Assembly (NCBI GenBank): GCA_016215025.1
Contig: JACRMI010000150.1
Span: 20,927 to 84,926, forward strand
Direction of reading: 5' to 3'
Source: Chloroflexota bacterium
Lineage (GTDB): Bacteria > Chloroflexota > Anaerolineae > UBA4142
DNA: 64,000 bases
Shown here one piece after another: positions 17,794 through 24,238 of this stretch. Under the pieces are notes generated by a model. The model saw nothing but the letters and a program-made list of their open reading frames with translations, was not told the DNA's origin and searched no databases. How positions within the stretch are numbered: the stretch's first letter is position 1; every line of letters starts with the position of its first letter. Position numbers and translations under genes: made by a program.

Positions 17794-18444
17794 ATGACCC
17801 ATTGCGCATGGCTGGGATCGCGCGAGGATCCTAGGACTCACTTTGCGTACCCCCTCGAAGAGAATATCTGTGGCGCGCCGAATGGACCGCGTTCTCTAGA
17901 CCTAGCGCATCAAACTCGCTGGTGTCTAACGGACGATCATTCGGCGTGTTCTTTTTTTGTTGCACCGGATTCGATTGCAGCGTTTGGTTCGCCTGAATCG
18001 ATTCACACGAATGAGCGACATCGCTGGAATCGGCGTGGAATATTCGTGGCGATGGGTGGCGTACTTGTCTTGGCGATCATTGCCGCCGTCATTCTCTCAT
18101 CTGGGCAATTCCCAGCGAACGGAGCAAACTCTACGCCGCGTGAAACTATGCCCTTGGTCAATCTGCCGACGGTAGTTCAAGCACCGTCCACTCCAACATT
18201 CGTCGTACCTACGATTGCACCCGCTGCGACGATGACGCCTTTGCCGATTGACACACCTAGCCCAATTCCGTTAACATATACCGTGCAAGCAGGCGACACG
18301 CTCGCAAAAATCGCTGGACAGTTTGGTGTGAGCGTGTCAGCCCTCGCCGAAGCTAATAACATCAAAGACCCGACTAGAATTAGAACTGGCGCAGTCTTGG
18401 TTATCCCCGGCAAATTTGTGCCGACGAAAACTCCAACTCCCTGA
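17794..18444 (+). CDS. LysM protein with Cys-rich N-terminal module
   Basis: A 216-residue protein with three parts. Residues 1-60 are a Cys-containing module (CAWLGSREDPRTHFAYP, then ENICGA, then RWCLTDDHSACSFF) seen in many Chloroflexota proteins, probably metal-binding and cytoplasmic. One membrane helix lies at about 83-105. After a Pro/Thr linker there is a single LysM domain (about 163-207; YTVQAGDTLAKIA to GAVLVIPG) that would bind peptidoglycan outside. The start lacks a good ribosome-binding site but the Cys-rich module confirms the frame. It follows the Wzc-like gene by 20 bases and probably shares its transcript, linking surface polymer export with wall binding. Confidence 0.8.
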   Translation: MTHCAWLGSREDPRTHFAYPLEENICGAPNGPRSLDLAHQTRWCLTDDHSACSFFVAPDSIAAFGSPESIHTNERHRWNRRGIFVAMGGVLVLAIIAAVILSSGQFPANGANSTPRETMPLVNLPTVVQAPSTPTFVVPTIAPAATMTPLPIDTPSPIPLTYTVQAGDTLAKIAGQFGVSVSALAEANNIKDPTRIRTGAVLVIPGKFVPTKTPTP

Positions 18445-18466
18445 TAGGTTGGTGAAGGAGATGTCG

Positions 18467-18883
18467 ATGAAATCGTTGACCGAGTATCTATGGATGAACA
18501 CGCCGACTAAACGCGCATTTGTGAATATCACACCCCAGGTCGAAGAGCTTGTGCGCAAGAGCGGAATAAGAGACGGACTCTTTCTCTGTAATGCAATGCA
18601 CATCACGGCGAGTGTTTTTATCAACGATGATGAATCGGGTTTGCACCGCGATTTGGACAAGTGGCTGGAAAAACTTGCGCCGCATGAACCCACCGCGCAG
18701 TACGCGCACAATAACGGCGAGGACAATGCCGATGCGCATTTAAAGCGTGAAATCCTCGGACGTCAAGTGGTGGTGGCAATCACGAATGGCAAACTCGACT
18801 TTGGCCCCTGGGAGCAAATTTTTTACGGCGAGTTCGATGGGCAGCGCCGAAAACGTGTGTTGGTGAAAATAATCGGAGAGTAA
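18467..18883 (+). CDS. YjbQ family protein (UPF0047)
   Basis: A 138-residue protein of the YjbQ/UPF0047 family. Typical segments: NITPQVEELVRKSGIRDGLFLC near the N terminus, then HITASVFINDDE, and the C-terminal GRQVVVAITNGKLDFGPWEQIFYGEFDG with the conserved GxWQxI/FxxExDG pattern. Members have been given weak secondary thiamine phosphate synthase activity, but the physiological role is not settled. ATG 18467 is preferred because GAAGGAG ends at 18460, giving a 6-base spacing; ATG 18461 would leave none. It precedes the thiolase by 43 bases. Confidence 0.85.
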   Translation: MKSLTEYLWMNTPTKRAFVNITPQVEELVRKSGIRDGLFLCNAMHITASVFINDDESGLHRDLDKWLEKLAPHEPTAQYAHNNGEDNADAHLKREILGRQVVVAITNGKLDFGPWEQIFYGEFDGQRRKRVLVKIIGE

Positions 18884-18926
18884 AGTTGCTAGTGCGCGGT
18901 TGATCGCGCTAATCAGGAGAATTGAA

Positions 18927-20114
18927 ATGACACAGGAAATCGTTTTGCTCGAAGGTGTACGAACAGGATTTGGTTCTTTCGGCGGCAGTCTCAAAGATTT
19001 GAGCGCAACCGATCTGGGCGTCATCGCCGCCAAGTGTGCGCTTGAGCGTTCCAAGGTTGATCCGGCTTGGATCGATCACACCGTTTTTGGCAACGTCGTG
19101 CAAACGAGTGGCGACGCGATTTATCTCGCGCGCCACATCGGATTGAAATCGGGCGTGCCAATCGAAAAACCGGCGCTGACACTCAATCGATTATGCGGGT
19201 CGGGACAGGAAGCAATTGTCACCGGCGCGCGCATGATTCTCAACGGCGAAGCCGATTTTGTTCTTGCAGGTGGAACTGAATCGATGAGTCAAGCACCGCA
19301 TATTGTGCGCGGCGCGCGGTGGGGAATCGGTTTTGGTGCGAACACGCAATTTGAAGATATGCTCTGGACAGCACTTGTCGATTCATACACAGGATTGCCG
19401 ATGGCAATCACGGCGGAGAAACTTGCCGAGCAATACCACATCACTCGCGAAGAGCAGGATCGATTTTCATTGGCGAGTCAACAAAATGCGAAAAAAGCCT
19501 GGGACGAAAATCGATTGCAGGAAGAGATTGTACCGATACCGTTGAAGGATCGCAAAGGCAATGTGACCAACTTTGCGAAAGATGAAATCATTCGCGGCGA
19601 TGCGACGATGGAGGGGCTAGCAAAACTTCCAGCACGATTCAAGAAAGAGGGAACAGTCACAGCAGGTAATGCATCGGGCATTGTCGACGGCGCGGCGGCA
19701 GTTGTCGTGACCACGATGGAAAAAGCCAAAGAACGCGGCTTGAAGCCGTTGGGACGTCTAGTGTCGTGGGGGACCGCTGGGGTGGATCCGAGCGTTATGG
19801 GCATTGGTCCCGCGCCAGCAATTCGCATGGCGCTGAAGAAAGCGGGACTGTCGCTGCAAGATATGGATTTGGTCGAAGTGAACGAGGCATTCGCAGCGCA
19901 GGCGCTTGCGGTTGCCAAAGAACTCGAAATAGATCTGACGCACTTTAACGTTAACGGCGGCGCGATTGCGATTGGACATCCGCTTGGTGCGACCGGCGCG
20001 CGGCTCACGCTGACGATTTTGTACGAATTGCGTCGGCGCAACAAACGCTATGGCGTGGCGTCAATGTGCATCGGCGGCGGGCAGGGGATTGCAGCAATCG
20101 TCGAGGCGTTATAA
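18927..20114 (+). CDS. Acetyl-CoA C-acetyltransferase (thiolase)
   Basis: A 395-residue thiolase II-type enzyme. The acyl-accepting Cys is in LNRLCGSGQEA (about residue 90), NEAFAAQAL (about 318-326) holds the Asn of the active site, GGAIAIGHPLGATGAR (about 348-363) carries the catalytic His, and CIGGGQGIA (about 381-389) the second Cys. It catalyses reversible condensation of two acetyl-CoA to acetoacetyl-CoA in the cytoplasm. ATG 18927 follows AGGAGA by 5 bases; the longer frame from 18900 has no such site. It is the last gene before a non-coding region with its own promoter. Confidence 0.93.
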   Translation: MTQEIVLLEGVRTGFGSFGGSLKDLSATDLGVIAAKCALERSKVDPAWIDHTVFGNVVQTSGDAIYLARHIGLKSGVPIEKPALTLNRLCGSGQEAIVTGARMILNGEADFVLAGGTESMSQAPHIVRGARWGIGFGANTQFEDMLWTALVDSYTGLPMAITAEKLAEQYHITREEQDRFSLASQQNAKKAWDENRLQEEIVPIPLKDRKGNVTNFAKDEIIRGDATMEGLAKLPARFKKEGTVTAGNASGIVDGAAAVVVTTMEKAKERGLKPLGRLVSWGTAGVDPSVMGIGPAPAIRMALKKAGLSLQDMDLVEVNEAFAAQALAVAKELEIDLTHFNVNGGAIAIGHPLGATGARLTLTILYELRRRNKRYGVASMCIGGGQGIAAIVEAL

Positions 20115-20131
20115 AGAGTTGCGATGAAAAA

Positions 20132-20160
20132 TTGACTTTGGAACTGCTACCATATATAAT
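20132..20160 (+). promoter_or_regulatory. Near-consensus sigma-70 promoter
   Basis: TTGACT (20132-20137) and TATAAT (20155-20160) with a 17-base spacer: the strongest promoter match in the window. It lies 18 bases after the thiolase stop and drives into the candidate RNA 20167-20256 and the histidine kinase. Confidence 0.75.
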
Positions 20161-20166
20161 AAAGGC

Positions 20167-20256
20167 AGTTTATACTTCGATGGGCAATGACGCCTATCTT
20201 GGTTAGTAGCATTGGCAAGCGATGAGCGCCCCTTGTTGTTGAGAGGGGCGTTTTTT
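20167..20256 (+). ncRNA. Candidate short RNA or attenuator leader ahead of the histidine kinase
   Basis: About 90 bases lie between the promoter at 20132-20160 and an intrinsic terminator at 20227-20256, with no open frame of note. Within it, short complementary stretches occur (for example GGCAATGACGCC). Either a terminated small RNA or a regulated leader of the sensor kinase gene, whose ATG is 19 bases past the terminator, would explain this layout. I could not match it to a known riboswitch class. Confidence 0.45.
20227..20256 (+). terminator. Intrinsic terminator upstream of the histidine kinase
   Basis: CGCCCCT pairs with AGGGGCG around an 11-base loop and is followed by six T residues. 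It lies between the promoter at 20132 and the kinase start, not after a gene, so it is likely an attenuator or the end of a small RNA; it could also end read-through from the thiolase. Confidence 0.75.
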
Positions 20257-20274
20257 ATTGCAATAGAGTGAAGT

Positions 20275-22512
20275 ATGGTTCGATTTTTTTCCAGTCTCCG
20301 TTTTCGATTGATTTTGCTTGTACTACTCGCAATTGTGCCTTCGCTAGGTCTTGTTATCTATACAGCTTCAGAGCTACGCCGCGCAGCTGCCAATGATGCC
20401 CAAGAACGAGCACTTGAAATCGCTCAAGAGGCAGCGCAAGATCAGCAAACTCTCATTGAAAGCACACGCCAGTTTCTAAGTGTCCTGGCTCAAGTACCTG
20501 CGGTGCATAATTTGAATCCCGATGAGTGCAACGCATTCCTTGCTCAATTTCTCCAACACTATCCTCGCTATACCAGCATAACCGTGCGCGCTGCCAAGGA
20601 CGCCGCCTCCATTTGTCGAGCGACCGCGAAGAATGGTCCCATTCCAGTCGAACCAGGACTTGCCCATCTGCGCGCAATCGAAGCTCAAAACTTTGCCATC
20701 GGCGATTTTATGATAGGGCAGACCAGCGGCAAACCCGTTCTACCTTTTGGCTATCCGATTTTCGATGAGGCAAACCAAGTTCAAGCCGTGATTATGGTCT
20801 CGCTCGATTTACATGCTCTCAATCAACTCGTCGGCCAAACAACGTTGCCTGCTGGCTCAACGCTAATGGTGAACGACAGCACTGGGAAAGTATTAGCACG
20901 CTATCCTTCTTCCGAAGCTTGGGTAGGGCAATCAGCCGCAGACGCGCCGGTTGTAAAGGCAATCCTTGCTCGCAAGGGTGAAGGTACCGTCGAAGCTTTG
21001 GGTGAAGACCAAGTGATGCGTTTATACGCCTTTACACCTTTGACGACCGCTTTTTCAGACAGTGTCTATGTCAGCGTGGGTATTCCCTCAGATGTTGCTT
21101 TCCATCAAGTCAATCAAATCCTGATACGTGCTCTGATAACTCTCGGACTCGTGGCGGCGTTTGCGCTCGCAGCCGCCTGGTTCATAGGGAATTGGTTTGT
21201 TGTCCATCAGGTGAACACTTTGGTGAATTTCACCGGACAATTGGGAAAGGGTGACTTTGGAGCACGAGTTGGAGCTCACTATCAGGTGAGCGAATTTGAG
21301 CAACTCGCCCAAGCGTTCAACGAGATGTGCGAATCGCTTCAGCAACAAGAAGCAGCCCGCAAGCAAGCCGAAGATGCGATCCGGTGTTGGAGCACAGAGC
21401 TTGAGCGATTGATGAATGCGATGTCTGAAGCGATCAGCCAATCGCTTGAAGTCAGCAAGATCGCCGAGATCTCCTTGACGCGAACATTAAGCATAATGGG
21501 TCTAGCGAACGGCGGTGTTTTTCTCAAGCATGGAGATAAATTGGCATTGGTCGCAAAGAGCGGAATCGGCGATGAAATCATTCAAAATCTAAGCTTTACG
21601 CAACCCTTTCGCCAGACCGCCAATGAAATAGAGAATCTGGAAGGACAAGTAACAGTCCAAGTATTTTCAACCGAGATCGATCGGCAAATGTCAAGGACTG
21701 AGCTAGATGGAAAAAGTTGGATTTGTGTTCCGATCAAGTCCAAAGGCAGAGTCTTTGGCGTTATGTGCTTGATCTGTGAGCGTGAACGCTCTCTTAAGGA
21801 GCATGAAAAAAGAGCACTGGCAGCGGTTGGTCAGCAAATTGGCGTGGCGATGGAGAATGCGGAGTTGTATGAGCAAGTTCAAAGCATTGCCACATTGAAA
21901 GAACGTGAACGCCTCAGTCGCGAATTACACGATGGATTGGCTCAGGTCTTGGGTTATCTTTGCATTCGCAACAAGGCGACCGCAAATTTGGTTGCTTCAA
22001 ATGAGATCAAACGTGCGGCGGCGCATCTAGACGAAATGCAACAAACATTAGACGAAGCCTATCAAGATGTGCGCGAATCCATCCTAGGTTTACGAGAAAC
22101 GATTTCTCATCAGCGAAATTTGTTTTCTTCTCTGAAAGAATACACGTCCAAGTTCGGCCGACAAACCGGTATTCGGGTCAATCTAGTATCGGATGGAAAT
22201 ATCCAAAAAGAATGTACGCCGGATGCCGAGGTTCAACTCTTGCGAATCATTCAAGAATCGCTGTCCAACGTCCGGAAACATTCGCGGGCAAAGCAAACTT
22301 GGATTAGATTCGAACAAGCGCAGAGTTCTATGAGGGTTACGATTGAGGATGATGGCAAAGGTTTTGATCTCGCCGCCGTTGCCCGTGATACTCAAAGCCA
22401 CTTTGGCTTGCAGACGATGAGAGAAAGAGCCGAAAGTGTCGGCGGTAATTTCCAGGTATGGAGTCAGCTTGAACAAGGCACTAAAATTCAAGTAACGTTA
22501 CCTTGCAAGTAA
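20275..22512 (+). CDS. NarL-type sensor histidine kinase with extracellular cache, HAMP and GAF domains
   Basis: A 745-residue membrane kinase. Two membrane helices (about 12-30 and 285-305) enclose an extracellular double-cache-like sensor. A HAMP linker (about 306-360), coiled coil, and a GAF domain (about 385-530) follow. The HisKA_3 dimerisation box is SRELHDGLAQ with phosphorylatable His552, and the ATPase has NVRKHSRAK (N box) and EDDGKGFD (G1 box). This architecture belongs with LuxR-type regulators such as the one encoded 13 bases downstream. The neighbourhood (TatA, a molybdenum enzyme and FeS proteins) suggests that the pair senses the substrate or electron acceptor of that system. 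The gene is preceded by a candidate attenuator. Confidence 0.9.
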   Translation: MVRFFSSLRFRLILLVLLAIVPSLGLVIYTASELRRAAANDAQERALEIAQEAAQDQQTLIESTRQFLSVLAQVPAVHNLNPDECNAFLAQFLQHYPRYTSITVRAAKDAASICRATAKNGPIPVEPGLAHLRAIEAQNFAIGDFMIGQTSGKPVLPFGYPIFDEANQVQAVIMVSLDLHALNQLVGQTTLPAGSTLMVNDSTGKVLARYPSSEAWVGQSAADAPVVKAILARKGEGTVEALGEDQVMRLYAFTPLTTAFSDSVYVSVGIPSDVAFHQVNQILIRALITLGLVAAFALAAAWFIGNWFVVHQVNTLVNFTGQLGKGDFGARVGAHYQVSEFEQLAQAFNEMCESLQQQEAARKQAEDAIRCWSTELERLMNAMSEAISQSLEVSKIAEISLTRTLSIMGLANGGVFLKHGDKLALVAKSGIGDEIIQNLSFTQPFRQTANEIENLEGQVTVQVFSTEIDRQMSRTELDGKSWICVPIKSKGRVFGVMCLICERERSLKEHEKRALAAVGQQIGVAMENAELYEQVQSIATLKERERLSRELHDGLAQVLGYLCIRNKATANLVASNEIKRAAAHLDEMQQTLDEAYQDVRESILGLRETISHQRNLFSSLKEYTSKFGRQTGIRVNLVSDGNIQKECTPDAEVQLLRIIQESLSNVRKHSRAKQTWIRFEQAQSSMRVTIEDDGKGFDLAAVARDTQSHFGLQTMRERAESVGGNFQVWSQLEQGTKIQVTLPCK

Positions 22513-22525
22513 GGAGAAGTATTGT

Positions 22526-23203
22526 ATGCTCATGTCGCCGAAATTAAGGATTCTTTTGGTCGATGACCATAATCTATTCCGCAAAGGTCTTGCCACTTTG
22601 TTTGTCGATCGAGAGGATATGGAAATCGTGGAGGTTGCTAAAGATGGTCAACAAGCAATCGAATTGACTCGCCTCCTATCGCCCGATCTTATCTTGATGG
22701 ATGTCCATATGCCAAGATTGGATGGTATTCAAGCCACCAAGATCATCAAACAAGAAATGCCCGATGTCAAGATTATCATGCTGAGTGCCTCTGACAGTGA
22801 TGACGATTTGTTCGCCTCCGTCAAAAATGGTGCTAATGGATATTTACTCAAGAACATCGATCCCACTCAATTGTTTTCTTGGTTAACGCGTGTCCGTCAA
22901 GGCGAGGTACCTATGTCGGGCGTGCTTGCAGATCGGATCTTGCAGGAGTTCCGATCAGAACAGGTGCACACCGAACAGTCAGGTGAGATATCTGAAGCGT
23001 TGACAACCAAAGAGACTGAAATTCTGGAACTGTTGGTGGGCGGCGAAAGTAACAAACAAATCGCCGATATATTGCATGTTTCGGAAAATACGGTCAAATT
23101 TCATTTGCGGAATATCATGGATAAGCTGCATTTACGGAATCGCCTACAGATCGCCGTTTATGCGGTCCGCCAAGGGCTTGTCAGTAATCCTCCAAACGCA
23201 TAA
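22526..23203 (+). CDS. LuxR/NarL family response regulator
   Basis: A 225-residue regulator partnered with the upstream kinase. The receiver domain shows the acidic pair in LLVDDHN, the phosphoacceptor Asp59 in LILMDVHMP, the Thr/Ser switch in IMLSASD and Lys in YLLKNID. The C-terminal GerE/LuxR helix-turn-helix spans about 155-215 (LTTKETEILELLVGG, then NKQIADILHVSENTVKFHL). GGAGAAG precedes ATG 22526; ATG 22532 is a second option in the same frame. It probably activates the molybdenum enzyme genes downstream; no binding site could be assigned. Confidence 0.92.
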   Translation: MLMSPKLRILLVDDHNLFRKGLATLFVDREDMEIVEVAKDGQQAIELTRLLSPDLILMDVHMPRLDGIQATKIIKQEMPDVKIIMLSASDSDDDLFASVKNGANGYLLKNIDPTQLFSWLTRVRQGEVPMSGVLADRILQEFRSEQVHTEQSGEISEALTTKETEILELLVGGESNKQIADILHVSENTVKFHLRNIMDKLHLRNRLQIAVYAVRQGLVSNPPNA

Positions 23204-23262
23204 TCCCATGCATATCACTCGACTAGTACCCCTTTAACTATTCGGGTGATGCCAACGATACC

Positions 23263-23296
23263 AAACGGGCTATCGAAAGATAGCCCGTTTTTATTT
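23263..23296 (+). terminator. Intrinsic terminator of the two-component operon
   Basis: A perfect 12-bp stem (AAACGGGCTATC and complement) with a GAAA tetraloop is followed by TTATTTC. It lies 60 bases after the response regulator stop. Confidence 0.88.
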
Positions 23297-23388
23297 CTCG
23301 AATTGTCCGGATGCATATAGCGTGGCAGAATTTTAGGTGTTATGCTCGTGAATGCAGGGTTTCTGAGCGTTTCAAGAGAGGCTCGCTT

Positions 23389-23760
23389 ATGGTGCGTGTC
23401 TACCTATTGTCAAACAATGATTTGTTCGGTCAAGGTGTTATGAACCTGCTGCGTCTAGAGTCCGAAATCGAGATAGTTGGGCGTGGAGCAGAACTTGATA
23501 AAGCTTTCGAGGAAATCCGACAATTGCTGCCTGAGGCGGTCATTGTGGAGAGTAATGACCTCATCCAAGATTCGGTCTTGATTGTGACGCGCCTTTTGAA
23601 AACAGAGACACCCGTCAAAGTAATTGGTTTGGATCTAAAGGAAAACAGGTTTCACCTCTACCATCGAGAACAACGCGAGGCCAGAGGAATTGAAGACCTT
23701 GTGGATGCTCTCAAAACTGAGTTATCCCCTCAGCAACCTTACCGCGTAGGAGAAAGTTAA
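23389..23760 (+). CDS. Degenerate receiver-like protein
   Basis: A 123-residue protein with the sequence pattern of a response-regulator receiver (MVRVYLLSNNDLFGQGVMNLL at the start, then a beta strand AVIVESND where LILMD would be). The usual phosphoacceptor Asp is replaced by Glu/Ser in this strand and the N-terminal acidic pair is reduced to one Asp, so normal phosphorylation is unlikely. ATG 23389 has AGAGG about 10 bases ahead; the longer frame from 23311 starts inside the region after the terminator. It overlaps in function with the TatA gene one base downstream and may be a phosphorylation-independent partner of the kinase or regulator. Family assignment is tentative. Confidence 0.6.
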   Translation: MVRVYLLSNNDLFGQGVMNLLRLESEIEIVGRGAELDKAFEEIRQLLPEAVIVESNDLIQDSVLIVTRLLKTETPVKVIGLDLKENRFHLYHREQREARGIEDLVDALKTELSPQQPYRVGES

Positions 23761-23761
23761 G

Positions 23762-23950
23762 ATGTTTGGTTTACAACCCGCCCACTTGCTCATCATTTTT
23801 GTCGTCGCCGTCTTGTTTTTTGTTCCATCACGATTGCCAGAATTGGCGCGTGCTTTGAGGCAAACTATGGCAGAATTCCGCACATCCATCAAGGAAGCAA
23901 AATCGGATTTGCCTGCCGAACGCCCTCGGCGGACCGATTCGGAGAAATAG
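23762..23950 (+). CDS. TatA/TatE-like twin-arginine translocase component
   Basis: A 62-residue protein with the TatA layout: short N-terminal membrane helix (about 6-21, LLIIFVVAVLFF), hinge with VPSRLPELARAL in place of the usual FGPxKLPELG, then an amphipathic helix (REFRTSIKEAK-type) and a charged tail. It starts two bases after the stop of the degenerate receiver gene. It forms the pore-forming oligomer of the Tat pathway, and the very next gene encodes a protein with a twin-arginine signal, so this is probably a dedicated or co-regulated TatA. TatC is not in the window. Confidence 0.85.
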   Translation: MFGLQPAHLLIIFVVAVLFFVPSRLPELARALRQTMAEFRTSIKEAKSDLPAERPRRTDSEK

Positions 23951-24238
23951 ATCTGCATCCGATAGTGAACGTTTCTGTGCGTATGGAAAATTTTCGCTTG
24001 GAGTTTGGAAAGGAGGTGTCTCGCTCGGATTTATCAAGTTGAATTAGGTAAGACCAAGCAAACTTCTAGGAGAAGTACCTTCATACTCCATTGAAGTAAT
24101 TGCAATGTAAGAGTGTAGTCGCAAGCAAAGGAGCTTGTCCAAAGCCGCTTGCGGATTCCTCCAAAAGGGCGCCACAAAGCATATCTTCCATGCTTTCCAG
24201 GCATCCTCTGTTAAGCAACAGGAAAGGAGAAGAAGAAA
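23951..24238 (+). other. Leader region of the molybdenum enzyme gene
   Basis: These 288 bases contain no convincing gene; a 19-codon frame at 23982-24041 has no ribosome-binding site. The last third holds complementary segments (GCAAGC with GCTTGC, GGAG with CTCC around 24120-24165) that could fold into a structured leader. The ATG at 24239 is preceded by AGGAAAGGAG. I could not assign a riboswitch class. Confidence 0.35.

Noticed and set aside
23982..24041. A 19-codon frame before the molybdenum enzyme as a leader peptide
   Set aside because: It has no ribosome-binding site and no amino acid pattern typical for attenuation.
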